DNA of 64,000 nucleotides. Origin: Xiphias gladius (Eukaryota > Chordata > Actinopteri > Istiophoriformes > Xiphiidae). Under the pieces are notes generated by a model, which had not been told where the DNA came from, did no database searches, and saw nothing but the letters and a program-made list of their open reading frames with translations. The DNA lies in contig NC_053418.1 in NCBI RefSeq assembly GCF_016859285.1, positions 25,765,829-25,829,828 of the forward strand, given 5' to 3'. Below are positions 47,101 through 58,300 of this stretch, piece after piece. Both the position numbers and the translations under genes were made by a program. How positions within the stretch are numbered: position 1 is the stretch's first letter; each line of letters begins with the position of its first letter.

Positions 47101-48470
47101 TCTCATTATGATAGTCACTATCTAGAGTAACAGTTTTACAGATGCGTTTAGATGAGTTCAGAAATCTATAGCTCAGGGCTTGGTGAGTTTGTGCTAGAGC
47201 AGGTGCTCTTCAGGAACTTTCCTCCAACTCCTTCCACAGGACACGTACAAATCTCCCCTAAATGATTTGGGATTAATCATTCATACCATAGTTCTGCATG
47301 TAATTAACCTGTGCCACTCAGACCTTATGCTCTTCTCTTCCATCTGCCCCTTGTCTCAACGTCTTCCACAGTTCTGGGACAGGATTAAGTTGTACATGAT
47401 GCCATCTAAGCACCAGCCAGATTTTTCTTACCTCCGTCATGTTCCTCTGAGGAGAGTGCACCTTTTCACGCTGATCCAGATCATCTGTCTGGCCGTGCTT
47501 TGGATCCTCAAATCCACCTTCTTGGCCATCATCTTCCCTGTTATGGTGTGTGATAGAACAAGGTTTTAATGTGCATCCCAGACAATCAGACAGTTGAATA
47601 TAATTTGGTGGCAGAACGCATGAAATCAAGGCTCTATCTGATCATCCAAGATGCTTTGAAGATGCTCATGAGGTGGTCAGAGAAGTGCTGCTGCTGAAAC
47701 AATGTGTCTCCTCTCCACATATACAGTAGAAACTCTAGAAACAGAAATAATCTGTCTTGTAGAGATCTGAACAGCATGTTCAAATGAACTATCCATGTCA
47801 AAACTGATTCAAATGTTAGTGAATATAAAGAAACACGACAGAGTGTAAACATTAAGAGAGGAAGTGTTCTGATTTCACTGTGTATACCAGTTAGTCATGT
47901 TAATGTCATCTACAAATACTATCCATATAATTCATATTCAGACCATAACTTGGATATGCAATGAATGTTAACAGGAGTTAAAACGAGGCCTGTGTGTCTG
48001 TGTATTTCTGTGCCAAACCCTCAGATCCTGGGTCTGATGGTGGTCCGAAAGATGCTGGACATGGTCTTCTCCCAGCATGACCTGGCCTGGCTGGATGACC
48101 TCCTGCCTGAGAAAGAGAAGAAGAAGAAGGATGACGACAAGAAGAAGGGGAAGGGGAAGGAGAAGGAGAAAAAGAAGCCCAAACCCGCCGACAGTGAAGA
48201 AGAGGTGAGAAACTCGAGCTTCTGCTGCCCCCTATAGGAATGATGGATCATGACATTAGTTTCTGAGGATCTGTGTTTGATAACGTGTGTGCTTCCACGC
48301 AGGACAAGTACCATGCTTACTCCAACCACTCACCCAGCTCAGAGTCAGACTTGGATCGCAGGTACTGTGTCCTCAAACTGCACATCCCTTACAAAGATCT
48401 TGTATATCCTGACGTTGCACAGTCTCATTGGGGAGCGTACTGCCAGCCTGCTGCCACGCACAGTGCTTTT

Positions 48471-48534
<64 letters not shown>

Positions 48535-51500
48535 CCTCTATTACACAGACGTAGATAGACGCCTGTTGTGACCGGTGTGCATGTGAACATACAAACACAC
48601 ACACAAAAGGCCAGATCACAAAAATTACAACAAAAAAAACACATTTTCTGCTTTCCATCTTGTGCTACCTAGCTATCCATATAGTTTTAGTTTTATCCAA
48701 GTCCAGCAACTCATGTGGAATAGGAAACTGTGTGACTCCCCACAGGGAAAACATCAAGCAGGCAATGTAGAGCATCACTAACCCCCCCTCGGAGGAACGG
48801 AGACTCAGCTCCTACAGGTGCATGCTGGGGTTGAGGTGGGGCTTATGAAATGCTAAAGCAAGCAAGGGACAGCATAGCTCAGAGGTGGGCGGTGGGCATG
48901 ATCGTAAAAATGTGAGCACGATATTGATTGCTTAAGCACACTGCCTTGAATAAAAGAAGGCTTTAGATATATTCTACAGTGTGAAGACTATGCCAGTCTA
49001 GCAGAGTCTGGAGTCAACTGCCTAGACTAACTCACACACTTCGCTTTATTTGCCAAGGTTTTCAGATGTCTGCCTCTAAGATTTCTGCATCCACACCAAA
49101 ACAGTGGAGGTGGTGGGATTTTTTTTGTGGTGCTCTCAGCAATGAAAAAATACATTTAGAAACAAAATAGCAGCAGCTCTTTCCAGAAACAGCATTCCTC
49201 CGTGTTACTATGCAAAACTCACAGAACACATGCTGTTTTCACTGGGACTATTAATTTCTTCAATAGACAGTAGTTCCAATGAAAACTGTCCACAGTGAGG
49301 TCTGTGGATTCTTCAGAGTAACTGGTACATTGTTCCTGGAAAGACACATTGCTTTTGAATTTTTTAAGTGTCATTTTTCTTTGCTGTTAGCACCACAATC
49401 TAAATTCCATTCACGTGCATTGTACTGTGGTGGCAGTAGAAATCTATGAGACAGATATCTCAAATCATAGGCAAATAGAACAAGAACCTTTCTGCATTGT
49501 TAGATACCATCACAGGGACATTATAATTTGTAATTTGGGTGAACTAAACCTGTAAAAATATGGACAAAACAGCACATTTTAATTCATGCTTATCAAAAGT
49601 AGTCCTCAAATAGTTAAATTATCACAGCAGACTTTAAGCTGTTTTTATAATTTGACATCTGTCAAATACTAGAGTAGATACACAGTAGCTTAAAAATAGC
49701 CCATAAAGACCCTTACTTTGTTATGATGTTGCACTGCATTTCATTATGTTATGCTGCCTCTAACAACCCCCCACCCCTCCCCCCGACGAAGAACAAATGA
49801 TTAGCTCTATTGTATTGAGGATTGTATTGATTACTTCTAAATTATTTTGTTTCATTACACGCTTTGTGACAAGAAAATGCCCCTCATGACCTTTTTCATT
49901 CCATCGTTCGTTCATTTTCAGATTTTCATAATGTATGAAACCATACACACGGTCACTTTAATGGGTGGACGTGTGCATCCACAATTGGAGACGGATTATT
50001 TACATGTAATATTGTCCCAACAGTCCAGTTTCCCCTCATTGTCATGTTTGGCCTCAGTCTCCTCTCCATGCACTTTAAGGCAATGCAGATCACTGTAATG
50101 TTATCGACTGTATAATCCTGCTGCTACTCTTCCTGTCATTTCTAAATGTCTAAAAGTGTGTGCTCTGCGCTGCCCCGTACGCACAACTCAGCACACTGTA
50201 ATTCTTCATTGATGTGCGTTGTCAGTGAAAAATTCCAAAACGCAGTGACTGTGAGGTGAAGGGTAGTTTGCTCTGTGTCACAAAGCCACTGATCAGGGTT
50301 CCTTTTTGTAGATTAACATACAGTGCATACAGAAAGTTTTCAGACCCGTTCACTTTTTTCACATGTTGTTATGTTGCAGCTTCATCAATCTATACTCAAT
50401 ACTCAATCATGACAAAGCCAAAACTGAATTTTAGAAATATTTGCAAATTATTATAAAGGAAAAACTGAAACATCACATTGACGGAAGTATTCAGATCCTT
50501 TACTATGACACTTGAAATTTAGCTCAGGTGTGTATCTTTCCAAATCATGTCCAATCAATTGAATTTATCACAGGTTGACTCCAATCAAGGTGTAGAAACA
50601 TCTCAAAGATAAGCAAGAGAAATGGGAGGCACCTGAGCTAAATTTCAGGTGTCATAGTAAGGTGTCTGAATACTTATGTTAATGTGATATTTCAGTTTTT
50701 CCTTTGTAATTAATTTGAAAAAAATGTCTAAAATTCTGTTATGGCTTTGTCATCATAGGGTATTGAGTTCAGATGGATGAGGAAAAAAATGAATTTAAAC
50801 GATTTTAGCATAAGGCTGCAACATAACAAAATGTGAAAAAAGTAAAGGGGTATGAATACTTTCTGAATGCACTGTATGTGGAATTTAAATAGATAAACAA
50901 AAATAATGTGTGGTATATTAAGTCTGTTGTGTATCTAGCACATATTTATTGATAAATTTATTGTAGGCTGGTTTGCATACAACTGTATAATCATCCACTT
51001 GCAACGAGCATCATTGTTTTGGTTGTTTCTTTTTCCTTCATGTGCTGAATCTGTTTAGTAAATCAAACACACCTGCATGTGAAATGTAGCCTGACCCCAG
51101 CCTCCTGCTCTCTGAACTACTCTCACCTGGAAACAGCAGTTTCATTGGATGGAATTGAATTGAAAGTGCAGCCTTTGCTCATTTAACTTAATATTCAACT
51201 ATACTTTGTTTGACCTTGTTGTTTTTTTTTCTTTTTCTTTGTGGGAGATTTGGAGTTTCAAAATTGCCCATCATGTCTGCATTGCTTTGAAAGACGCATG
51301 GTTTGGAAATGACAGTGTAACTGATCAATTGGATCTTATTTTTGACAGATGTTGTCAACTGTGGATTGATAAAGAAAATTATGGTTTGTGATTTTATTTT
51401 ATTGAAATATTTATGCGTGACATTTGTGTCACCAAAACTACCAAACTAATTTCTTTGGCAAAGTACAGCATTTTTAAAGAGATACAGCTTCCACATAAAG

Positions 51501-52407
51501 TCCTACATTCAGTCATTTGTTAAACAAATAACGTGACAACAAATACTGACTTAAACATTGTGAAAAGCATTTTGTTGACTAATTTAGCACAAGTGTACTT
51601 AAGAACTTACAGGCAAAATTCAAAGTATCATTGGTTGTCAAAGCCTAAACCAATCTGTATTTGTTTTTTACCAGTAAATATTATTTAGAAAAGCAGGATT
51701 TGTTCATTTAACAAACTGTAGTATTAACATAAATCAAGATATACTGTAGGCTGCATTGTTCTATTATCAGTTTTCTCATTTTCTTGATCATATAAAGGTC
51801 TTCTATTTAGTTTTGGCATCATATGACAAGTCTGATAAGACTAATAAGACTGATAAGAACGGTCTCTTCCTTAATAGTTTTGAAAACAGTACAAAAAGTT
51901 CAGTTGGTAAAAGGTAGAAATGGACTACCCGAGCTGCTTCTAAAATATTTTTAGAAAACGTGTGATCTTTGCTCTCCATTGGAATGTTAAAAACAACTCA
52001 CTTATAAAGGGACCACAAAAAAACTGATTCCCATGCTCATACAAAACCTGTTGTAGCCTCAAACTTATCTATCCCAGTTTTCACCATAAGGCACTGTGGC
52101 CAAAGACAACCACTAGAGCAGCTAAGTTTACTCATCACTGACGTGAGCCGCTGTAGTTTTTGGCTAGAGTCATGATGCTTGGTAGTAGCCCCTCGGGGTA
52201 TTTGTGGGTGTGTATCGTAACTGGAGCTTGCCCTTCCTCAGCATCACCGTCCACCTGAAGATCTCCTGCCCGTCGTCTCCGGCCATGCCTATGGGCCGAG
52301 GGATGGCCTGTCCCGTGCCCCAGGTCAAGATCGAGATGGAGTCGGACTATGACTCAGACATCGACCACCACCGGCCCCGGGACATGAGCAGTGAGACCAC
52401 ATTATAA
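17654..52407 (+). CDS. slc4a5: electrogenic sodium bicarbonate cotransporter NBCe2 (SLC4A5), 25 coding exons
   Basis: Moves Na+ with HCO3-/CO3(2-) across the plasma membrane (family knowledge). Coding exons: 17654-17711, 18544-18756, 21797-21926, 22830-22990, 25222-25374, 25968-26090, 27093-27148, 28947-29104, 29215-29302, 31092-31246, 31576-31704, 32326-32500, 34428-34561, 35651-35922, 40493-40554, 40973-41164, 43036-43149, 45347-45508, 45867-46045, 46257-46329, 46718-46786, 47372-47545, 48025-48204, 48303-48361, 52242-52407. They join in frame to 1144 aa (human about 1121-1137). Residues 1 to about 485 are the cytoplasmic band-3-like domain: a basic run at 34-46 after [46 protein letters not shown]. 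Transmembrane part about 490-990 with [13 protein letters not shown], a KKMV stilbene-site motif at 636-639, and N-glycosylation sequons at 683 and 691. The tail is Lys-rich and ends ETTL. STEDLRM, the [11 protein letters not shown] neighbourhood and the Gly-rich loop point to SLC4A5, not SLC4A4. The ATG at 17654 has a good Kozak context, but an upstream coding exon cannot be excluded. Confidence 0.95.
21345..21545 (+). pseudogene. Tc1-like transposase fragment, second copy
   Basis: The + strand reads [18 protein letters not shown] followed by a [12 protein letters not shown] block, nearly identical to the minus-strand remnant at 11409-11580, so both copies come from one family inserted in opposite orientations. 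No inverted termini are visible here; the copy is truncated on both sides. Lies in slc4a5 intron 2. Confidence 0.75.
23504..23572. repeat. GATA tetranucleotide microsatellite
   Basis: About 17 units of TAGA/GATA with one AAGTAGAT interruption near 23553, followed by a short TA run. It follows a dispersed repeat end (ACTGATTGACCACAATATT at 23461) in slc4a5 intron 4. Likely polymorphic in length. Confidence 0.9.
26140..26168. repeat. CT dinucleotide microsatellite
   Basis: An uninterrupted CT run about 50 bases downstream of the exon 6 donor of slc4a5 (26090). Long pyrimidine tract in an intron, probably variable in length. Confidence 0.9.
27968..27995. repeat. TG dinucleotide microsatellite
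   Basis: A GT run of about 13 units in slc4a5 intron 7, preceded by a diverged GT-rich lead-in. Confidence 0.85.
28409..28751. mobile_element. MITE with GGCTGCAACTAAC ends, copy 1
   Basis: Left end GGCTGCAACTAACAGTTATT, right end AATTGTTTCAGCTCT, which reverse-complements to AGAGCTGAAACAATT, a diverged match of the left end. Subterminal CTGATTAATTG and CGATCAATCGAG blocks are the internal inverted repeats of this common fish family. No coding content. It sits in slc4a5 intron 7. A second, split copy is at 58385-59135. Confidence 0.65.
29721..30245 (+). repeat. dispersed fish repeat, copy 2
   Basis: Same block order as 12115-12800: TTGGTCCACCATGAAATTTG, ACAACTATTAAATGGATTG, CAGGTGAAAATTTTTATTTG, then ATGTTAACATGCTAAACTAAG and GTGCTAGTGTGGCTATAGAC. 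Same orientation as copy 1. It fills most of slc4a5 intron 9. Confidence 0.6.
32900..33511. mobile_element. palindromic fish MITE, copy 1
   Basis: The left arm starts TCGATGAGAAGATTGATAC and passes AGCTTAGCTTAGTATAAAGA and CACCTCTAAAGCTCACTAATTA; the right arm repeats these inverted (TAATTACTGAGCTTCAGAGGTGC, GAGCTAAGCTAAGCAGCTGC, GATCTTCTCATCTAACTC). The element is thus one large imperfect palindrome of about 600 bp in slc4a5 intron 12, with no coding content. Confidence 0.75.
36275..39005 (-). pseudogene. degenerate LINE (APE endonuclease and reverse transcriptase) in slc4a5 intron 14
   Basis: Read on the minus strand, the 5' end is near 39005, then an endonuclease C-terminus ([15 protein letters not shown] near 37940, followed by [16 protein letters not shown]), then reverse-transcriptase remnants (VPIFKRG near 37320, [23 protein letters not shown] near 37200), ending in a CATCCATCCATTATCTGC-type tail at 36290. 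Those blocks match a family abundant in fish and classed with Rex/RTE-like non-LTR elements; I am unsure of the clade. Internal deletions and stops make it dead. A 242-codon + strand frame at 37919-38647 is only its antisense shadow. Confidence 0.8.
39857..39900. repeat. short inverted repeat in slc4a5 intron 14
   Basis: Perfect 15-bp arms at 39857-39871 and 39886-39900 around a 14-base loop. AT-rich stem. Probably a small insertion remnant; a folded RNA is possible but unsupported. Confidence 0.6.
41250..42425. mobile_element. MITE with TGTGGAGTTTT ends, copy 1, interrupted
   Basis: The left end (AGGTTGCCTGTGGAATTTTC) and the reverse-complemented right end (AGGCAACCTATGGAGTTTTT) form imperfect terminal inverted repeats. 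Compared with copy 2 at 54225-54640, the two halves correspond but here about 750 bases (roughly 41365-42115) are inserted between them. That insert holds a run of unremarkable AT-rich sequence. In slc4a5 intron 16. Confidence 0.65.
43296..45235. mobile_element. palindromic fish MITE, copy 2, carrying a nested insertion
   Basis: Left arm: AGAGTTAGATGAGACGATTG, GGCTTAGCATAAAGATAGA, AGCTAACCTGGCTCTGTCC, AGCACCTCTAAAGCTC. Right arm: TTTTTAGAGGTGCTGACAGG, GATCTTCTCATCGAACTC, GGCTAGAAAGCAAATATGCG, in inverted order. The arms are the same family as 32900-33511. Between them lies about 1.3 kb of a different element. In slc4a5 intron 17. Confidence 0.75.
43582..44920. mobile_element. element with GTCTTAGTC-rich ends nested inside the palindromic MITE
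   Basis: Both margins are studded with GTCTTAGTC-like words in opposing contexts (AAGTCTTAGTCCTGAG and ATAATCTTAGTCGTG at the left; TCTCGTCTTAGTCATGGG and TTTAGTCATAGTTTTCG at the right). Families with such ends are common fish DNA-transposon derivatives. No transposase frame is found. Its position between the two arms of another repeat shows it inserted later. Borders are approximate. Confidence 0.5.
46451..46492. repeat. perfect 19-bp hairpin in slc4a5 intron 20
   Basis: Arms 46451-46469 and 46474-46492 are exact reverse complements with a four-base loop CTAC. Neither arm resembles the transposon ends recognised elsewhere in the window. The stem is shorter than usual for a pre-miRNA, so a recent inverted duplication is the simplest reading. 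Confidence 0.85.
48473..48531. repeat. CA dinucleotide microsatellite
   Basis: About 29 CA units, 112 bases after the exon 24 donor of slc4a5 (48361). Reading frames through it (poly His-Thr or Cys-Val) are artefacts. Confidence 0.95.
48746..48954 (+). other. possible alternative 3'-terminal exon of slc4a5
   Basis: An acceptor-like GACTCCCCACAG ends at 48745. Joined to exon 24 (phase 2) the frame would read R then ENIKQAM and stop at 48768-48770. A canonical AATAAA lies at 48949-48954, about 180 bases on, giving a complete short terminal exon. This would replace the 55-residue ETTL-ending exon at 52242. Such mutually exclusive ends are known in SLC4A4. There is no transcript evidence; coincidence is possible because the peptide is only eight residues. 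Confidence 0.3.
50321..50874. mobile_element. Tc1-like MITE with CAGTGCATnCAGAAAGT ends
   Basis: Left end CAGTGCATACAGAAAGTTTT and right end reverse-complemented CAGTGCATTCAGAAAGTATT are near identical and flanked by TA on both sides (50319-50320 and 50875-50876). Long inverted arms extend inward (TTCACATGTTGTTATGTTGC at the left). The 554-bp element lacks transposase and lies in the last intron of slc4a5. Confidence 0.85.
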
Positions 52408-53280
52408 AGCTGAGACATGATGTCTTGATGACAGAAAAACTACAACATTATGTGGGCAGACGACTGAATGCAGCCAGTGCTGACCCCGGACAGTACGAGG
52501 TGGCACAGAATGACAGCTGTGTGCATACTGACACCTGACCAGACTGAGGCAGTCAATGCCGTTGGAGAAGTTCTGCACTGAAACTGGTGCATTTTTGACA
52601 GATTTTGTTCTAAATAGTATATTGTAAATTGTTTATTTACTTGTATGATGTAAATGGCCCTAATGAAAGAAAAGTATTTACTTGTATAGGATAATATATT
52701 TGATGTGACAATATGTATATTTATTATTACTAGCTATGTATTGATATTGCACTATTGTTGTAATTTCCTTTAAATCCCAGCTAATCTTGAAATCAGAACA
52801 ATGCCAGAACCTATTGTACAATACTTTCACATCAGCCTGTGTGTACAGAGTTTGATTTTGAAGCAGGACATGTGAAAACAAGCACCAATTTAGTAACAGA
52901 ACTATTTAACATGAAGTTGTAAAGTCAACTGTACAAAGCCATGCCTTTTACTGTATGTTAGCCTTTGCGTATTTGTGTTTTGGTGTGTGTTTGAATATGC
53001 TGTATGCCTCTGATCCCAGAGAACCAGCTCTCCTTCTCCCTGTTTCCCTCCAGTTCAACACTTCACATTGGCACATTAACCTGGAACAAAAAGAAACAAC
53101 CAAAAATTCCTGATGTTCTGATGTTGCTGAAAAGGATCAGTTTATTATGCAAAATGTAGTGTACATGTTCATGTTTGTGTTTTTACTCTCCATATCTCTG
53201 TATGAGAACATAATAACTAACATAACTTCCAGCACAACACTAAATGCATAGGACAATAAAAAAGAAATGCACACAGGAGG
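52408..53280 (+). terminator. 3'UTR and poly(A) signal of slc4a5
   Basis: After the TAA at 52405-52407 the sequence is non-coding and AT-rich. A canonical AATAAA is at 53255-53260, so the transcript probably ends near 53275-53280. No repeats recognised within it. Confidence 0.6.
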
Positions 53281-55387
53281 GATATTCATGAATGAATTGA
53301 TTATAATTTATGTAATTAAATTTCTATTATTCCAAATTGTGTGTGTTGTCTTAAATTGAACATAGGACCCTTTATCCATCCTATAGCATAACAGAGAAAT
53401 CTGTGGCTTGGGGATGTCAAAAGTTAAATACAGATCATCAGGAATGTATGTTCAGCTCTATTCTTCCTACTCCAGAGAGCTGATCAACTACACTTCACAA
53501 AAACAGTCAACATAGTTGGTCAATAGGAAAACACCAGATTGCAGCCAGCCATTGAAAAATGAGACAAATGCAAACACATTATACTGGCAGAGGAACAGTT
53601 TAATATTGGCATTATTGACTTCTGTATTTATGAACAAAGACAGATACCAACAGTTACTGACAGATAACAGCTGTGGGAAAAGGTAGTTAACTAGATTTAT
53701 TTTTATTACTGATTTACTAGATTGATTCTGGTTATGTTGCTCACCTTATTAAAAGATTAATTCCACCAAATTATCATGCTTATAACATCGTCAGACTCAC
53801 GATGGACGGTTAAAAAATAGGATCAGAATCTATACATTCCTCTTCCTTGTCAAACCCTGGCGCCTACAATACCCACGATGCCACTCGACCACCGGCAGGT
53901 CAATCAGAGAATCAAGTACGGTATGCTAGTAGCAGCATGTAGCCTTGGGCCATTAGCCTCAATCAGAGATGAGGAGAGGTCTACAGAGGTCTCTTAAGTT
54001 CATTTCTTTCTAACTCCACACCCCCAGGTTTTTTTCATTTTCAAACTTGTAGTCCTCAGCCCCAACCCACGTTGACTCAAGCTACATCGCTTGAGGCAGT
54101 TTATCAAACTTCAGACAGCTCCCTCTGGAGAGACTAGACAGACATTGATGAGCAAAATCAGCCGAGTTCCCCTTTACGTAGATCGGGTATTGGCCCAATG
54201 GGACTGAGCCACAATTTAATTGTAGAATTAAAGTTGATGTGTGGAGTTTTCTTACAAACAAACAAAGGTTATGTTTATGTTCAATGTTTTCCACCAAAAC
54301 ACACTCAGTGTATCTTGGAGGTCTAACAAATGTGTTGAATGCATTTCCTTTCTCATAAAACATCTGCTAAGCTGACATTCTGTATATACTTAAATCCTCT
54401 ATTGTTTACATCTACGTTTGCTAGCTTGGAGTCCTCTTCTTCTCTGCAATTGTTGGCACACTTGCCACACTTCTTTGTGTGTCACCACCACCAACTGTTG
54501 ATTAAAGCATGATGCTAGGGGCATTAATGTGTATGGCATTGCGCTAGTGTGTGCATGCAACAAACAAACGGGGACCTCCTCATAGGAACATTGCTCTATG
54601 GCATTACTAGTGGTCAAAAACTCCACAGGGTGCCTTTAAGTATTCCCGCTACATTCATTATTACTTGAGTGCTACTGCAAACCTGACCTCATGTTACTTT
54701 ATACAAAAAGGAGTCTGATTAGTTTTATAAAAAGTGGTTTACTGACTTTAGTTCTGGGTAACGAGAGCAGTATCAGATCAGTATTTAATATTAGTAAAGG
54801 CGCCTGACTTTTGGTATTTGGAAGGAAACTGTCAGACCGCTGAAGCCCTAATTTTAAAATACACGTACTCTAAATAATCTATGACACAAAATACAATCAC
54901 ACTGTACATAAATACAGGGGCTTGACCAGTATGTTTTTTTTTTTTTATATTATTGGCCTAATATTTAAGACGATAAAGTGATAAATATACATGTCACAAA
55001 ATGGGGAACTAAACTGAATGTCTGAAGCCAACAATTGTAGTATCATAACTATTTTTTAATAGTCAAATAATAAATAGTAATCATTCCAATTTGGAATAAA
55101 GTCAATGTGTCATTAGAATTAATGGAGTTAATCAGTCAGTGTAGTCATGGGTAACTGTACGACAATCAAAACCACAGCTTATCTGTCTATTCAACTGCAT
55201 CACCATACAATTTTAGACTGGGTGAACCGAAATCATTTTTGTCCTACAGCATCCGTGGGAGGTAGCAGCAGGCATTGCTGCCTGCCACAATGTCCTCTTT
55301 GAAACAACCACCTGGGGGCGCCAAAGTTGCAGGTTTCAAATCCTACACACAGTGTCCTTAATAAAAGGCCGATAGCAGCTGGATACG
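53281..55387. other. intergenic region between convergent slc4a5 and ogfod2
   Basis: No exons seen. It includes a short inverted repeat CAAGCTACATCGCTTG near 54079, a MITE at 54225-54640, and presumably the unmarked 3'UTR of ogfod2 at its right side. A clear AATAAA for the minus strand was not found; TTTAAT at 55037-55042 (minus-strand ATTAAA) is a weak candidate. Confidence 0.4.
54225..54640. mobile_element. MITE with TGTGGAGTTTT ends, copy 2
   Basis: Left end TTGATGTGTGGAGTTTTCTT; right end reverse-complemented AAAGGCACCCTGTGGAGTTT. The interior (ACCAAAACACACTCAGTGT, GTTGAATGCATTTCCTTTCTCATAAAACAT in pieces, CACCACCAACTGTTGAT) corresponds block by block to 41250-42425. It is uninterrupted, about 415 bp, and gives the family's native length. 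Confidence 0.65.
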
Positions 55388-58300
55388 TTATGTCAACACA
55401 CAGGAAACGTTCAGCAGGGCATCACAGTGTTTGGTGAAGCCGTCAGCGAAGCCCTCTCCCTCCGCCAGCGTCGGCTTCCTGTTGCACATGGGGCACAGTT
55501 TGTTGCGTTCCTGCGAGGCTCTCATCCAAATGATGAGGTTCCAGCGCTGGCCGGAGGAGATTGGCAGGGCCCCGTGCATGTGTTGGCCACGGTGGAGGAG
55601 GCCCTCAGTCACCCTGTGTTCAACCTCAGTACACTCCGTCTCACTTAAAGGAACCTGCAACGGGGGCAGCAGACCTCTAGTCATGATAGTATTTCTACAC
55701 TATCAGTAAAGCTTTTGAAGTTTTATTAGCAGGATTTATTACCTTGGAAATTGTGTTATGCTCATAATTTTTCACCACAGAAGGGCATTAATTGGAATGA
55801 CTAATATTATTATCAATAATAAAAGTATATGTAGGGAGCACTGAATTGAAAGAGGTGTAATTTGGACAATACATGTACATTCTGTAACACTGAGCCAGAA
55901 TCTGTTTTCCACTTCTTTTTTGATTACCCCTCATTTTGGACAGGATTTTATTTCAATAAAACTAGGAGTTCAGTTATAGTTGTAAGTTAAGACATTAATA
56001 AATAATTATTAACATCTTATGTTGTATTATAAATCTCATATTCTTAATGGGTACATTTCACACACACTGTGCAAAGGTTTTTCCCCTAATATAACTCTCT
56101 CTTTAATGGAAATTAAGACTAAAAAAACAAAAAAAAATGTGCACATTGCTGTATTTATGAAGAGCTATCTGGTGAGTCCCGCTGAACAACTGTAACTTTT
56201 GTTTTTCTTTTGCTGTGGATTCATGATAAATATTTTTGTATTTATTTTTTTATTATTACTTATTGATTAACTCTTTATGAACCTATTTGATGTTAATTTG
56301 CACAATAGGTAGGTGTGGTAATAGTAGTAATAATAGCAGCAGTACAAAAAGTATTACAGTATAACACTAGGACCATATAGTCACCTGTCTCATATCACCA
56401 AAATAAAGGTTGCCCTCAGTGAAGTCCTTGCCCAGGGAAACATTAAGGGTGACCTCTGCATTGTCGTAGTGGTAGCTCAGGTCTAGGTCTTCATTCATGT
56501 CATATTTGACAACGAAGGCCTTGTGGCTGTCCAGACAGCGGCCCCCACAGTCTGGGTACAGCAGGGAGGTGATCGGCTGTAGGTACTGCTCACGGAGAGG
56601 TGTGAAGAAGCCCTCGTCGAAGCCCAGTTCATTCAGGAGGATCTGGGGAGAGACAAAATGAGAAGGTTATCATGAATCGAATAACCCTCACGTTTCATTC
56701 CCTGACCTTCCTTTGACTATACATATTTAAGTCAGAGCTGTTCAATGACCTTAACATTCTATATGGTTCAAATTTAAGGTTTTTGCTGGAGGGCTCCATC
56801 TTGGCTAAAAAACCACCCAGACTTTCCTAGAAAACCCATCACAGTCCAAGTGTGTACCCGCCTTGAATACAGAGTTGCACATATATCATTACCAATGAGA
56901 GCATGGTGGGCCAAGGATCCAAATGTCAGGGCACAATAAATGACTGACAATGAAACATAAATGACTGAGCAGTGATTAAATGGTGATTTAAGGGCTTTCA
57001 GCCAGTAGAAATGGATTACCCCATAATGGTTCATGGTGTTGGGTCTTCCTTTAGGGGCTGGAGACTGCTCAAAGTGCTCCAGCTCCTCCACCAGCTCCTC
57101 ACAGAAGCTTTTCTCAAACACAGGGAAGCGACACACCCTTGGAGCTAAAACAGAGGGATGGGAATAAATCAAAGATGCTCCATCTAGCATTTTCATACAC
57201 AAATACAGTATATCATTGTTAATCAACATAAACAAATGACAGGTAGCCGATGTTAGTACTGCTATTTCTCAAATTTAAGACCCATTTACTTTATTGATTC
57301 CTGTTTGGGCACCCGTGGACAAATGACAGATTTTGTTGATTTTTGAGGGTAAATGACATAAATACAACCGCTGCAGCAAACAGACATTAAAAATTAGCCT
57401 TTCTCCATATGTTAATGCACTGTTACCTTTTTATGTCATGAACCTAAAAAAGAAATTGTGGCATGTGCGATTGTTTGGCCACCCTTCTACTTGTAGAACA
57501 CACAACATTACCAACTCATTTGGCCTTAATTGACTCATTAGGGCTTATAAAGCCGGTCAAAAACTGTCATTAGGAGTTGTCAGCCGACGATAAATTCTTT
57601 GTGGTAACACTTAACAACCATGGGTTCCTCTACAACAACTGACCGAGGATCTGAAAATGTAGCTGACTGATGCCTCCAAAGCAGGGAAGCCTTAGCCACT
57701 GAGAGGAAATGAAAGCATGTTCCCGCTAACCTGCCTCTTCCTCCAACAAGTCCAGGAGACCTCGTTCACTGGCGTCGCTGCTTCGACAGTACCCCACAAT
57801 CTGCTTGAACTTCGGAGTGAGGTAGGACTCCTGAGGGGAGTCGGAGTGCAGATGCGTCTCAGCAACACGCATTATCAATGACACTTATAGCAGAGATTGG
57901 TGCAGTTAATACCTGCAGGTGGTAGACATGAGGATGGAGCGGCTGGTACATGGCTCTTATAACCGCAGCTCTCTCGGCAGACGTCACACTGAAACGCCTT
58001 CGCCTGTCCACTTCCTGTGAAATCTAAACAGAGCCGACTTAGAGATCGGTTACAGTCTAGTAGGAGCGTAAGGTTAACCGCAGGAGAAAAAGGTGAGCTA
58101 CCTCATGATCACAGCTAGAAGATAAAATGTCCTCTATTGATCACAACTTAATTATCTAGTTATATCACAATATGGGGGGGGGGGATTAGGTGTGGACCTA
58201 CTAACTGTATCCTGTGCCATTTTTGCTCTATTCTCTACCAAGACGCCTCTTTGTCTGGAGGCCAGCAGGAAGGTCTCCAAAAATAAAACGCAACTAGACA

